Source: Oscillospiraceae bacterium
Lineage (GTDB): Bacteria; Bacillota; Clostridia; Oscillospirales; Acutalibacteraceae
Length of the DNA: 64,000 nucleotides
Reading direction: 5' to 3'
Assembly: GCA_015066385.1 (NCBI GenBank)
Contig: SVOJ01000002.1
Span: forward strand, 1 to 64,000
Every line of letters begins with the position of its first letter. Position 1 is the stretch's first letter. Under the pieces are notes generated by a model. That model saw nothing but the letters and a program-made list of their open reading frames with translations. It did not search any database and had not been told where the DNA came from. Made by a program: the position numbers and the translations under genes. Shown here piece after piece: positions 23,538 through 33,717 of this stretch.

Positions 23538-25994
23538 TCAGAAAATTGTAATATCGCCATCAGACGGTTCTTCCGGCTCAAACGCAGGCGGCGTTGAAGG
23601 CCGTTCTGTCGGAGGTTCCGTTGCGGGCGGTTCAGGTGGTCTCTGCTGTGTGGACGGCTCACCCGGCTGTTCAGAAGGAATATCAATATTGGATCCCTTG
23701 CTGACATAAACGGTAATTACAGTGTCCTTGTCGTATTTTGTAGACGAACTTGCAACAGGATTCTGACTGACAACAACACCGGCAGCCTCCGTGCTGTCTA
23801 TTTCTTTAAATGTAACATTCGTAAATCCTGCACTCTTTAAAGCTGATTCAGCGGCAGCTTTTGTTTTGCCGATCACATTCGGAATCAACACTTTTTCAGA
23901 CGGTGTTTCGGCTCTGAACGTAACATTCACGGTTGCGGGATCTGTTGTGAAGTCAATCGTACCTGAATAGATCAATTCCTCGTCTGCATAAATTTCAAAT
24001 GTGTTGTCCTTACCGGAACCGGCAATACTCAGGGCCATTTTACTGCCATCAAAAGATTCGGTGGTAGAATCATAGAAAGTATCGTTCAGATAGATGTACA
24101 GTTCCCCATCTTCACCGGTATCGGGCAATGTAATTGAGAAAGAAACCGAAGACGAACTTGCCTCACCCGTACCGACAACAAGATAAACTGCAGAACCTGC
24201 CGCAACCTGGTATTCAGAGTCAGCAACCGGCGACTGCGAAATAACATATCCTTTCAGGGAAGGTGAACTCGGTTCGAGGGAAATACCGCCAACCACAAGA
24301 CCTGCCGCACGGATTTTTTCTTCAGCAAGCGACTGCAACATACCAACAACATCCGGAACTTCAACAACTTCCGTATTGATGGAAGAAGCATAATAAACCG
24401 TTATCTTTTTGAGCGTTTCAAGCATGGTTCCCGGAACCGGGTCTGTACGGATGACATTGCCGATGGTTTCATTTTCAGCAAAAACAGGCATCAGAACAAC
24501 CGTAAAACCGTAAGCACTCAACTCGCTTTTAGCCGTCATATAGTTTTTACCGATTACATCCGGAACGGCAATCTGTGAAGTTGCAGATCTGGCAATAGTT
24601 AATTTGACAACCGTATCTTTTGTCATTGCAGTCGATGCTTCGGGACTCTGTGCACAAACTCTGCCGGCTTCAAACTCACTGTTCAGCACATAGACGGGAT
24701 CTTCAAATTTAATATTGGGATATTTTGCCTTCACTTCATCAAAAGTCATATTGATAAAATTCGGCACTTCCATCTCTTCATCACCCATAATTTCGGACAA
24801 ATAAGAGAAGACTTTACCCAATTTACTGTCTTCGTTATCGGTAAAATAACCGGACAGCGGATCATAAAAGATCATCAGCATAACAAAACCGACAACTGCA
24901 ACCAAAATAATGGACAAAGCTGACAAAACGGGCACTGTCAGATTTCTGCCTCGGAATTCATAATCATCATAATAATCTAATTTCATATCGTTCTCCGCTT
25001 GCACGTCCACGTTTACCGTTTTTTGCGGTCTTGTCTTCTCCGCTTTTGCAATTTTTTCAGGTTTTCTCATTTCATCTGCAGATGAAACCGGCAAAGGTTG
25101 TGCCGCAACGTGCAGATATTTGGTGGGTTCTTTATCAACAAAATAGGAATAGTCGAATTTAATAAGCGGATTCTTCTTGAATGAATCCAGATCCATCAGC
25201 ATTTCCGCAGCACTCTGGTATCGATCTTTCGGATTTTTCTGCATTGCGCGCATGGTAATCTGCTCAAGTCCGACAGGGGTATTTTCATTAAAGACCGAGG
25301 GACGGATTGGCTCTTTCTGCAAATGCATAACGGCAATGTCATTCGGTTCTTTTGCATCAAAAGGAACCTGTCCGGTAAGCATTTCATAAAGCACAATGCC
25401 CATCGAATAAACATCGCTTCGAGCATCCGTAAATTCACCGCGCACCTGTTCGGGACTGACATAGTGCACAGATCCGATTGCAGATGTATCTTCCTGTGTT
25501 TTCACATCCCCGCGATTGAATCTCGCAATACCGAAATCGGTTACTTTGATTGTACCGTTGGGCAATAAAAGAATATTCTGCGGTTTGATATCTCGATGGA
25601 TAATTCCCTTGTCATGGGCATGCTGAAGCGCACGAAGGATCTGCATGACAATATGTAAGGTTTCTTTGATATCAAGTCCGTTTTTATGATGGATATATTC
25701 TTTGAGGTTGATTCCCTCTATATGTTCCATAACAATATACAGCAGATCCTCGCCGAAATTAACATCAAAAACCTTCACAATGTTGGGGTGCGACATAACG
25801 GCTATGGCTTTTGATTCATTTTTAAAACGCTGGCGCAGTTCTTCATCTTCCAGATACTGTTCCTGCAGAATTTTCACTGCAACATAACGGTTTTCGGTGC
25901 GGTCAAATGCCTTGTAGACAATTGCCATCCCGCCGACACCGATAATTTCATTTATTTCATATCTTCCGCCGATTACCTTATTCAGATAGTTCAT
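23538..25994 (-). CDS. prkC: PASTA-domain serine/threonine kinase PrkC/StkP type
   Basis: 818 residues from the ATG at 25994 (an upstream in-frame GTG abuts the RBS and is unlikely). Kinase domain about 10-270 with VAVKIL Lys, HRDIKPQN (about 133-140), DFG (about 153-155) and APE-like SPEQ. After a Lys-rich linker, a membrane helix lies at about 353-376. Outside are PASTA repeats at about 409-470, 474-540, 543-612 and 703-768, with a non-PASTA segment of about 90 residues between the third and fourth, and a Pro/Glu-rich tail. It senses muropeptides/lipid II and controls growth, wall synthesis and spore germination. Phosphatase prpC is adjacent. Confidence 0.95.
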   Translation of the reverse strand: MNYLNKVIGGRYEINEIIGVGGMAIVYKAFDRTENRYVAVKILQEQYLEDEELRQRFKNESKAIAVMSHPNIVKVFDVNFGEDLLYIVMEHIEGINLKEYIHHKNGLDIKETLHIVMQILRALQHAHDKGIIHRDIKPQNILLLPNGTIKVTDFGIARFNRGDVKTQEDTSAIGSVHYVSPEQVRGEFTDARSDVYSMGIVLYEMLTGQVPFDAKEPNDIAVMHLQKEPIRPSVFNENTPVGLEQITMRAMQKNPKDRYQSAAEMLMDLDSFKKNPLIKFDYSYFVDKEPTKYLHVAAQPLPVSSADEMRKPEKIAKAEKTRPQKTVNVDVQAENDMKLDYYDDYEFRGRNLTVPVLSALSIILVAVVGFVMLMIFYDPLSGYFTDNEDSKLGKVFSYLSEIMGDEEMEVPNFINMTFDEVKAKYPNIKFEDPVYVLNSEFEAGRVCAQSPEASTAMTKDTVVKLTIARSATSQIAVPDVIGKNYMTAKSELSAYGFTVVLMPVFAENETIGNVIRTDPVPGTMLETLKKITVYYASSINTEVVEVPDVVGMLQSLAEEKIRAAGLVVGGISLEPSSPSLKGYVISQSPVADSEYQVAAGSAVYLVVGTGEASSSSVSFSITLPDTGEDGELYIYLNDTFYDSTTESFDGSKMALSIAGSGKDNTFEIYADEELIYSGTIDFTTDPATVNVTFRAETPSEKVLIPNVIGKTKAAAESALKSAGFTNVTFKEIDSTEAAGVVVSQNPVASSSTKYDKDTVITVYVSKGSNIDIPSEQPGEPSTQQRPPEPPATEPPTERPSTPPAFEPEEPSDGDITIF

Positions 25995-26015
25995 CAAAAC
26001 GGATGCCACTCCTTT

Positions 26016-26744
26016 TTATTTTTCGATAACTGCGACGGTTATATTATCTTTGCCGCCGTTTTCATTTGCCTCATTGATCAATTTATTCACAACTTCTTCA
26101 AGTGCTGAAGATTTCAGAATTTCCGCAACGCGCGCATCGCTTACCATATTGGTCAAACCGTCCGTGCAAAGCAAAAAGCGATCATGCGCCGTGAACGGAA
26201 CGGTAAAAATATCAACATCAACGTATTCATCAGCTCCCAATACGCGCGTGATGACATTTCTGTGCGGAAAAAATTCAGCATCGTGTTCCGAAAGTTTTCC
26301 TGCATCAATCAATTCTTGTACAAGAGAATGATCATGGGTAATCTGACGTAAGCCGTGTTTGCTGAGCAGATAACCGCGGCTGTCGCCGACATTTGCACAA
26401 ACCAAAGTGTTCTTTAACGCAATGCAGGCAACCACCGTAGTCCCCATCCCTTTATGCTCGGCATTCTTTTCGCTGTCATCGTGAATCAATATACCGGAAG
26501 CGATGATTGCAGTTGTCAACAAATATCCTGCCGCAGTTTCGCTCATATCACGTCTGTAGGCACGACGGATTCTGTCTGCTATAAAATCAACTGCGGTTTT
26601 TGATGCAATCTCACCTGCCAAAGCACCACCCATGCCGTCACAGACAATCGCCCATGCAAATGAGTCTGAAAAAGAACCGCTGTTACAGGAATCCTCATTC
26701 AACGCACGGACACGCCCTGTATCCGTTTTCATTGCAAACTGCAA
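26016..26744 (-). CDS. prpC: PP2C-type protein phosphatase PrpC
   Basis: About 242 residues. Motifs of the PPM family are clear: KTDTGRVRALNEDS at the start, CDGMGGALAGE, GDSRGYLL, CTDGLTNMV and GGKDNITV, giving the Mn-binding aspartates. It reverses phosphorylation by PrkC. I prefer the TTG at 26744, nine bases after GGGGAG, which gives the same N-terminal length as B. subtilis PrpC; a TTG two codons earlier is too close to the RBS. It directly follows rlmN and precedes prkC. Confidence 0.95.
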   Translation of the reverse strand: MQFAMKTDTGRVRALNEDSCNSGSFSDSFAWAIVCDGMGGALAGEIASKTAVDFIADRIRRAYRRDMSETAAGYLLTTAIIASGILIHDDSEKNAEHKGMGTTVVACIALKNTLVCANVGDSRGYLLSKHGLRQITHDHSLVQELIDAGKLSEHDAEFFPHRNVITRVLGADEYVDVDIFTVPFTAHDRFLLCTDGLTNMVSDARVAEILKSSALEEVVNKLINEANENGGKDNITVAVIEK

Positions 26745-26750
26745 AAACAA

Positions 26751-27785
26751 TCACTCCCCTTTCATCTTCTTTTTTCTCAATTGTCCGCAGGCGGCATCAA
26801 TATCTGCCCCCAACGTACGGCGAACCGTAACAGTCAATCCGTATGACTCCAGAATTGCGGCAAACTGTTGCACCCGTTGCGGTGTACTGCCGACACAGCC
26901 CGTTTCATCGACTGCATTTACAGGAATCAGATTGATATGACACAGCATACCCTTGAGTTTTTTAGCCAGTTCGCGTGCGCAGTCATCACTGTCATTCACA
27001 CCGCGCACCATAGAATATTCAAAAGATATGCGTCTTGAAGTTTTTTCAATATAATCACGGCAAGCGTTTAACAATGTATCAACATTCCACTTTTTATTGA
27101 CGGGCATCATCGAAGAACGCAAAACATCATTCGGAGCATGCAAAGACACAGAAAGAGTCAATTGCATTTTTTCCTCGGCCAAACGGTAGATATTCGGCAC
27201 AATCCCGCAGGTGGAAAGAGATATATTGCGCATGCTCAGGTTCAGACCGTCTGCATGGCTGACAAGTTGCAGAAACCGCACTGTATTGTCATAATTATCA
27301 AGCGGTTCGCCCATTCCCATCATAACAACATGAGACACTCGCACCTGTGCATCTTTCTGTGCTGCAATAATCTGTGCAAGAATTTCGGAAGCAGTCAGAC
27401 TGCGCACGACTCCGCCGAGCGTGGATGCGCAAAACGTGCACCCCATTCTGCAACCGACCTGAGAAGAAACGCAAAGCGAATAACCATATTTGTATTTCAT
27501 CAACACGGATTCCACAAACTCTCCATCATGCAGGCGAAAAAGATACTTAACAGTACTATCATACACCGAAACTTGTTTATTTTCAATAGCACAATTAAAA
27601 ATTTCAAACTTTGCTTGCAATTCTTCGCGCAACTTCAATGGAAGATTTGTCATTTCATTGAAATCTTCAACACAATCCACATGCAACCAACGAAAAATCT
27701 GTTTTGCACGGAAAGAAGGAAGTCCCATTTCTTTGCAAACAGCAGTCAATTCCTCCGGCAATAACGAGCGAATATCCGTCAACAT
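26751..27785 (-). CDS. rlmN: 23S rRNA (A2503-C2)/tRNA (A37) methyltransferase RlmN
   Basis: 344 residues, radical SAM. The cluster motif CRMGCTFC is at about 112-119, MGMGEPLDN follows, and the two catalytic cysteines fit positions around the cluster and near the C-terminus (ETGCVGSTP). It methylates A2503 of 23S rRNA and A37 of some tRNAs. Its start overlaps the rsmB 3' end by 7 bases. Confidence 0.96.
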   Translation of the reverse strand: MLTDIRSLLPEELTAVCKEMGLPSFRAKQIFRWLHVDCVEDFNEMTNLPLKLREELQAKFEIFNCAIENKQVSVYDSTVKYLFRLHDGEFVESVLMKYKYGYSLCVSSQVGCRMGCTFCASTLGGVVRSLTASEILAQIIAAQKDAQVRVSHVVMMGMGEPLDNYDNTVRFLQLVSHADGLNLSMRNISLSTCGIVPNIYRLAEEKMQLTLSVSLHAPNDVLRSSMMPVNKKWNVDTLLNACRDYIEKTSRRISFEYSMVRGVNDSDDCARELAKKLKGMLCHINLIPVNAVDETGCVGSTPQRVQQFAAILESYGLTVTVRRTLGADIDAACGQLRKKKMKGE

Positions 27786-29077
27786 GACACATCCTCCGCT
27801 TTTTTTCTCATTTTGGCGACAAAAAAGCCATCCTTTGTTCCGTCAGGAATAACGGTCACAAAATCACAAACCGCTTCAAAGGCGGGATTGTTTTTTAAGA
27901 ATGCATTGCAAACTTCTTCATTTTCGGCAGGATTGAGTGTACATGTAGAGTACACAAGCGTGCCGCCGTTCTTCACCATTTCGGAACAGGAAGTCAATAT
28001 TTTTAACTGCAATGCAGGTAACAGGTCAATTTCAGATTTATCTTTGTATCGAATTTCGGGCTTTCTGCCGATTACACCAAGACCGGAACAAGGCACATCG
28101 CAAAGAACGCGGTCTGCATTTCTGACAGTATTTTTCAGATAAACAGCATCAGAACACACGGTTTGCAGGCATGATATTCCCAAACGCTTTGCATTTTCTG
28201 AAATCATATCTGTTTTAAACGGGTGCAGATCGCAGGACAAAACTTTCCCCTTGTTATTCATCTTACAGCAGGAGGTGAAACTTTTACCGCCGGGAGCGGC
28301 ACAGCAATCCACCAGAAAATCGCCTTCTTGTGCATCGAGTATTTCACAGCAAAGTTGCGAGGAGTAATCCTGCACAAAAAACAAGCCGTCTGTAAATGCT
28401 TGCAAGCGGGTTATGTCACCGACATTTTTCAATGCCAAAGCACTGGGAAGGTCTTCCACACAAGCGGTTTCCACGCCTTCATCCTGTAAAATCACACGCA
28501 ACTCGTCTGGAAGGATTTTCAGGGTGTTGACACGGATATAAAGATGATTTTCACCTTGTGAAGAAGATAAAATCTGTTCGGCATTCTTAAGTCCGTAAGC
28601 ATTTATAAAATGAGAAACAAGCCATTCCGGGCAGGAATAGCGAATACTTAAATCATAAACAGGATTATCGGTCTGCGGATATGTAACACCGGCCGCCGCA
28701 ACTTTTCGCAAAATGGCATTGACGAGCCCTGCCGCAAAAGCACAACCATTCTTTTTAACGGACTTAACCGCTTCATTTACGGCGGCACTTGCAGGAATTT
28801 TATCCATGAACAGCAATTGATATGCTCCGATCCGCAAAATGGTCAACACCTGCGGTTTGAGTTTTTTAATCGGTTGACTCAGGTGTTTTGCAAGAAAATA
28901 ATCAAGTGTCAATTTGCGCTCTGTCACACCAAACACCAGTGCAGTTGCAAGTTGCACATCCTGTTGGGACATTTCGGTGCGACCGAAATAGGTACGCAAT
29001 GCGACCGTTGAATACGCACCGTCACGTTCCATTTTTTGCAAAACATCAAAAGCGCAATCCCGCGCATTTGCCATCAT
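27779..29077 (-). CDS. rsmB: 16S rRNA (C967-C5) methyltransferase RsmB
   Basis: 432 residues. An N-terminal NusB-like RNA-binding domain (about 1-140) precedes the SAM-dependent methyltransferase with DCCAAPGGKS, CDVPCSGLG and the catalytic STCTLNPAENE. It methylates C967 of 16S rRNA. Position between fmt and rlmN (here with a peptidase gene inserted) follows the B. subtilis order. Confidence 0.95.
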   Translation of the reverse strand: MMANARDCAFDVLQKMERDGAYSTVALRTYFGRTEMSQQDVQLATALVFGVTERKLTLDYFLAKHLSQPIKKLKPQVLTILRIGAYQLLFMDKIPASAAVNEAVKSVKKNGCAFAAGLVNAILRKVAAAGVTYPQTDNPVYDLSIRYSCPEWLVSHFINAYGLKNAEQILSSSQGENHLYIRVNTLKILPDELRVILQDEGVETACVEDLPSALALKNVGDITRLQAFTDGLFFVQDYSSQLCCEILDAQEGDFLVDCCAAPGGKSFTSCCKMNNKGKVLSCDLHPFKTDMISENAKRLGISCLQTVCSDAVYLKNTVRNADRVLCDVPCSGLGVIGRKPEIRYKDKSEIDLLPALQLKILTSCSEMVKNGGTLVYSTCTLNPAENEEVCNAFLKNNPAFEAVCDFVTVIPDGTKDGFFVAKMRKKAEDVSC

Positions 29078-29085
29078 AAAAACTC

Positions 29086-29775
29086 CTATCTGCGGCGTCT
29101 TCCGCCGAGGAAAATCATAACAAAACGAAGTAAGTTAGCAAGGGTTACGGCAAGTGATGCCACATAGGTCATCGCGGCAGCACGAAGCACTTTCGCGGCT
29201 TTTGATTTTTCATCATCACCGAGAAGTCCCGTTTCATTGATCACAGCCAATGCTCTGCTGCTTGCATTGAATTCGACAGGCAAGGTGACAAGCTGAAAAA
29301 CCGCGATGGCGGAATAGAGAGCAAGACCAACAATAATCAGAGGTTCAAAACCTAAAAAATAACCGATCATTGCCAAAGGAATTCCTGCATAAGAAGCAAT
29401 GTTACAAACAGGCAGAATTGCATTTCTGACACGAATCGGTGCATAACTTTGTGCATGCTGTGCGGCGTGCCCCGCTTCGTGTGCGGCAATGCCGACTGCG
29501 GCAACGGATGCGGTATTATAAACGCCTTCCGACAAACGTATCACTTTTGCTCTCGGATCATAATGATCCGTCAGTTTCCCGCTTGTTGCAACAACACGCA
29601 CATCGGTAATTCCGTAATGACGAAGCACTGCCATGGCAGCCGCCGCCCCTGTGATCCCGCGCACATTCATTTCTTTCGACATTTTTTTATAGGTGCTTTT
29701 TACAAGAATCTGTGCACCCACTGCCAGAAGAAAGGCGGGAACAACAAACATCAAATAATAAGGATCAAAATACAT
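29086..29775 (-). CDS. YugP-type membrane zinc metallopeptidase
   Basis: About 229 residues from ATG at 29775, ten bases after AAGGA. It has an N-terminal membrane helix, a zinc motif AHEAGHAAQHA in the middle and two or three further hydrophobic segments, matching the zinc-dependent peptidase family of YugP (PF04298). Targets are unknown. It is inserted between fmt and rsmB in the translation-maturation block, an arrangement common in Clostridia. Confidence 0.85.
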   Translation of the reverse strand: MYFDPYYLMFVVPAFLLAVGAQILVKSTYKKMSKEMNVRGITGAAAAMAVLRHYGITDVRVVATSGKLTDHYDPRAKVIRLSEGVYNTASVAAVGIAAHEAGHAAQHAQSYAPIRVRNAILPVCNIASYAGIPLAMIGYFLGFEPLIIVGLALYSAIAVFQLVTLPVEFNASSRALAVINETGLLGDDEKSKAAKVLRAAAMTYVASLAVTLANLLRFVMIFLGGRRRR

Positions 29776-29789
29776 GTATTCCACTTCCT

Positions 29790-30725
29790 TTATTCAATAC
29801 CTAAAATCGTTTTTTCTGTAAAAGCTCTGCCACGTAAAAATACATCTGCATCCAATCTTTTTGCCCCTTCAAGCTGCAAGGAGAGGATCTGCAAACAGGT
29901 ATCGGCACCGCAACGCACAAACAGTTTGCCGTCTTGTGCAGTTACTTCACCGATATCATGTCCAAAAATACGCGCACTTTCACGTGTTTCAAATATTTTC
30001 AAAGTTTTTCCGCCGAGTTTTGTGAATGCAACAGGCCACGGATTCATACCTCGGACATGGTTATGCAATGATTTTGCATCCCTTGCCCAATCAATCAGAG
30101 CATTTTCTTTTTTGAGAATTGTTACATAATCCGCTTTTTCATTGTCTTGCTTTGTCGGTTTGATTTCACCTTTTGCAAACAAATCAAGCGTTTCAACCAA
30201 AACGGGAGCTGACAATTCAGCAAGGCGGTCAAACAATTCCCCCGCCGTTTCACAGGGATCGATCGGAGTTTCTTGTTGCAAAAGAATATCACCCGTATCA
30301 ATACCTGCATCCATCAGCATGGTAGTCACTCCCGTCACGGCATCCCCGTTGAGTACCGACCATTGAATCGGTGCGGCACCTCTGTAACGCGGTAACAGCG
30401 ACCCGTGGACATTGATACAAGCATATTTCGGTATATCAAGAATCGCCTGCGGTAATATTTTACCGAATGCAATGACAACAATATAATCCGGGTGTTCTGC
30501 AACAATGCGATCATAAGATTCCTGCGTTTTCATGGATACGGGCTGATAAACGGGGATTTCATGTGCCTTTGCAAATTCTTTGACAGGTGACGGGGTCAGA
30601 ATCTGTTTTCTGCCCTGCGGTTTGTCGGGCTGCGTAACAACAAGTGTGATATCATGACCGTTTTCATACAATGCTTTTAAACAAGGAACCGCAAAATCGG
30701 GTGTTCCCATAAAAACAATACGCAT
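29790..30725 (-). CDS. fmt: Methionyl-tRNA formyltransferase
   Basis: 311 residues. N-terminal formyl-transferase domain with FMGTPDFAVPCL and the SLLPRYRGAAPIQW folate-site motif, then the C-terminal tRNA-binding OB-like domain. It formylates initiator Met-tRNA. The neighbour def removes that formyl group from new proteins; the two genes are 3 bases apart. Confidence 0.97.
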   Translation of the reverse strand: MRIVFMGTPDFAVPCLKALYENGHDITLVVTQPDKPQGRKQILTPSPVKEFAKAHEIPVYQPVSMKTQESYDRIVAEHPDYIVVIAFGKILPQAILDIPKYACINVHGSLLPRYRGAAPIQWSVLNGDAVTGVTTMLMDAGIDTGDILLQQETPIDPCETAGELFDRLAELSAPVLVETLDLFAKGEIKPTKQDNEKADYVTILKKENALIDWARDAKSLHNHVRGMNPWPVAFTKLGGKTLKIFETRESARIFGHDIGEVTAQDGKLFVRCGADTCLQILSLQLEGAKRLDADVFLRGRAFTEKTILGIE

Positions 30726-30728
30726 TTT

Positions 30729-31196
30729 TTATCCCTCCGTCGGATACAACGTTTCACCGGGGGCAAGGCGGTCGGAATACAGAATGCCGTCCAGATGATC
30801 AATTTCATGGCAGAAACAACGCGCCATCAATTCAGTCCCGTTGTAAGCATGTTTCTTGCCGAAACGGTCAAACGCATGGATACGAACGGAATAAGGTCTT
30901 TTTGTAACACCTGCACGGCGCGGCAAAGAAAGACAGCCTTCGGCTTCTTTCTGCTCGCCTTCCTGTTTGACGATTTCGGGATTGATGAGTTCCACAAATT
31001 TACCGTCCATATTGATAATGACAACACGGCGAAGAACACCGACCTGCACAGCGGCAAGACCGAGTCCTTCGGCTTTAATAAGAGTATCTTTCATGTCATC
31101 AAGCAATTCAAAAAGACGTTCGTCAAAATTTTCAACCGGTCTGCTTTTTTTACGCAGAATGGGATCATCATCGGTTCTGATTGTACGCAAAGCCAT
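30729..31196 (-). CDS. def: Peptide deformylase
   Basis: 155 residues, with all three metal-site motifs: GLGLAAVQVG, EGCLSLP and HEIDHLDG. It removes the N-formyl group from nascent proteins. It precedes fmt in the operon and follows priA after 38 bases. Confidence 0.97.
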   Translation of the reverse strand: MALRTIRTDDDPILRKKSRPVENFDERLFELLDDMKDTLIKAEGLGLAAVQVGVLRRVVIINMDGKFVELINPEIVKQEGEQKEAEGCLSLPRRAGVTKRPYSVRIHAFDRFGKKHAYNGTELMARCFCHEIDHLDGILYSDRLAPGETLYPTEG

Positions 31197-31234
31197 TCTT
31201 TTTTTCCTTGTGTAAAAAATACACTGTTCCTTTC

Positions 31235-33709
31235 TTATAAAGATGTGAGCGGATTCATATCCGCAAAAACTGCTATATCTTTAAACTCTTTATTGCTGTC
31301 AAATTGTTTCAGCAACCGACTCAGAAACGCTCTGAATGCGGCTGTATTTTTACATTTGATCAATAACCGCTGTCTGAATTTATTGCTGATTTTTGCAATA
31401 CGCGGCGGTTGCGGTCCCAGAACAATCATTTTGTGGGCCGGGTTGATTTTGCTGTTTTCTGCTATCAGTGTTTCAAGAAACAACCTTGCGGCACTTGTAA
31501 CCTTGCACTGATCTTCACCGGTAAAGCCGAGCACGCAAATATCACAATAAGGCGGATAGATCATGGATTTACGGATTTTGATTTCATCCGCAAAGAATTT
31601 CTTATAATCCTGACGGGAAGCAAGACCAAGAACACCGTTTTCGGGCACCATAGTCTGAATAATGGCACGTCCGGGCAATGTTGCGCGCCCCGCCCTGCCG
31701 ACAACTTGCGTAAGCAGATCAAATGAATTTTCGGCAGAGCGATAATCATCATTGTAGACCTGCTGATCTATATTTATGACACCGACTAAGGTTACATTCG
31801 GAAAATCAAGTCCTTTTGCAATCATCTGCGTGCCGAGCAGAATATCATACTCTCCGCGTTCAAATGAAGAAAGTGCATCCGAATGTGCATGGCGCACACC
31901 AACCGTATCGGCATCCATGCGCAGAATCCGTGCTTCACGAAAACGGTGTTGCAATTCCTCTTCCAGACGTTGTGTACCGACACCCGAATAGCGGATATTA
32001 TGCTCACCACAGGACGGACACATTTCTGCAAACGGGGTTGAATAACCGCAATAATGACACATCAATCTGTTGTTTGCCGCGTGGTAAGTCAAAGAAATAC
32101 TGCACGACGGACAACTCATTACCTTTTTGCAGGAACTGCAAACAACAAACGTATTATACCCTCTGCGATTCATTAACAGCATGGTCTGCTGTTTGTTGGC
32201 AAGATTTTTTTCAATTTCCGCAGCCAAAGGCTTGGAAACTGCAAAAAACGGATCGCGCAGTGTTTTATCACTCATATCCACGGTTCTGACTGTCGGCAAG
32301 ACAGCCGTACCGTAGCGACCTGCCAACTCACAAAGCAGATATCGCCCGTTCAGAGCATAAGCATACGACTCCACAGAAGGAGTTGCCGATGCCAACACCA
32401 GAAGGGCATCGTGATTTTTACAACGGAACTCGGCAACATCACGAGCATGGTAACGCGGTGTCATTTCCGACTTATATGTATGCTCCTGTTCTTCGTCAAT
32501 AACAATCAGGCCGATGTTTTCCAAGGGAGCAAATACGGCACTTCTTGTCCCGACAACAATACGAACTTCTCCGTTTTTGATGCGTTGCCACTCATCAAAA
32601 CGCTCGCCGACGGATAAACTGCTGTGCAAAACAGCCACTTTTGAGCCGAAATAAGACGAAAAAACGGATACGGTCTGCGGTGTCAAAGAAATTTCAGGAA
32701 CAAGAACAATACAATTTTTACCGTCTTTCATGACGGAATCTATCAGTTTCAGATAAACGCTGGTTTTTCCGCTTCCCGTTACACCGAACAAAAGAGCGGT
32801 TCTGCGGGACTTTGTCCGGTATGCATCATAAAGCAATTGAAAAGCCGCATTCTGCGACTCATTCAGTTTTAATTGTTCAATCGTACTGCCGTCTGCTGAA
32901 AAAAGCTTTCCCGGACTGCGGTCTATTTTCACATCAAAGAATTCAGCAGCGCCTTTTTTAATAAGAGCCGCAACAACTGCTGCCGTACAGCCGCAATAGT
33001 AACAAAGTTCTTTTACGGATGCGGCTGATACATCACGCAACAAAGTATAAACCGTTGCCTGCCGCGGTGTCAGATCATAATCGTCCGCTTCGCAAGCGGG
33101 CTCCGTCAGACGTACCAGCGAAATATTCTTTTCGCCGCCCGTTTGCAGCACACTGCGATTGGCTTCAAGAAGTCCTCGTTTCTGTAAATTGCGCAAAACA
33201 CCGTTATCTTCCTTTAACTGCAGTGCCTTCAATAAGGATTGTTCGGGTACGAAATCACCGTTTTTCAGTGCCGTCTGCAACACAAGTTTTTCATCATCCG
33301 AAAGTGATTCCATTTCGTTTGCATCGGCTGAAACAGCAGCACGATAACAACGTACTGTTTTCATGGAAAGACCTTTCGGCAACAATGCACGAACAGCTTC
33401 AAAATATGTGCAAAACGTCTGTTCAGCAAGAAATCCGGCCACCTGTATCAATTCTGCATTGAGAATCGGTGATTCATCCAATACGGAACAGACATCTTTT
33501 AACTTTTCGGGATTTTCTTCCTGACAAGAATCTTTAACTGCAAAAACAAAGCCCTGTCTTTTCGTGTTTCCCCTGCCGAAAGGCACAAAAACCCGACACC
33601 CCGGCAGAAGAGTTTCTGACAGAGCGTCAGGAATCCGATAGGAAAACAGTTTGTCAAAACTGTAGGCACTGTTTTCAACAGCCACCTTTGCAATACGAAA
33701 ATCTTTCAA
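31235..33709 (-). CDS. priA: Primosomal replication-restart helicase PriA
   Basis: 824 residues. An N-terminal DNA-binding domain, winged-helix region, helicase with FGVTGSGKTSVY and DEEQ, and eight zinc cysteines (CSSCKKVMSCPSC, CHYCGYSTPFAEMCPSC) are visible. It reloads the replisome on stalled forks. The start is TTG at 33709, only 8 bases after rpoZ. The coaBC gene that separates rpoZ and priA in B. subtilis is absent here. Confidence 0.96.
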   Translation of the reverse strand: MKDFRIAKVAVENSAYSFDKLFSYRIPDALSETLLPGCRVFVPFGRGNTKRQGFVFAVKDSCQEENPEKLKDVCSVLDESPILNAELIQVAGFLAEQTFCTYFEAVRALLPKGLSMKTVRCYRAAVSADANEMESLSDDEKLVLQTALKNGDFVPEQSLLKALQLKEDNGVLRNLQKRGLLEANRSVLQTGGEKNISLVRLTEPACEADDYDLTPRQATVYTLLRDVSAASVKELCYYCGCTAAVVAALIKKGAAEFFDVKIDRSPGKLFSADGSTIEQLKLNESQNAAFQLLYDAYRTKSRRTALLFGVTGSGKTSVYLKLIDSVMKDGKNCIVLVPEISLTPQTVSVFSSYFGSKVAVLHSSLSVGERFDEWQRIKNGEVRIVVGTRSAVFAPLENIGLIVIDEEQEHTYKSEMTPRYHARDVAEFRCKNHDALLVLASATPSVESYAYALNGRYLLCELAGRYGTAVLPTVRTVDMSDKTLRDPFFAVSKPLAAEIEKNLANKQQTMLLMNRRGYNTFVVCSSCKKVMSCPSCSISLTYHAANNRLMCHYCGYSTPFAEMCPSCGEHNIRYSGVGTQRLEEELQHRFREARILRMDADTVGVRHAHSDALSSFERGEYDILLGTQMIAKGLDFPNVTLVGVINIDQQVYNDDYRSAENSFDLLTQVVGRAGRATLPGRAIIQTMVPENGVLGLASRQDYKKFFADEIKIRKSMIYPPYCDICVLGFTGEDQCKVTSAARLFLETLIAENSKINPAHKMIVLGPQPPRIAKISNKFRQRLLIKCKNTAAFRAFLSRLLKQFDSNKEFKDIAVFADMNPLTSL

Positions 33710-33717
33710 ACTGAAAA

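Noticed and set aside
31197-31234. GTGTA/TACAC mini-hairpin between priA and def
   Set aside because: Five-bp stem with six-base T loop and no U-tract after it; likely chance.
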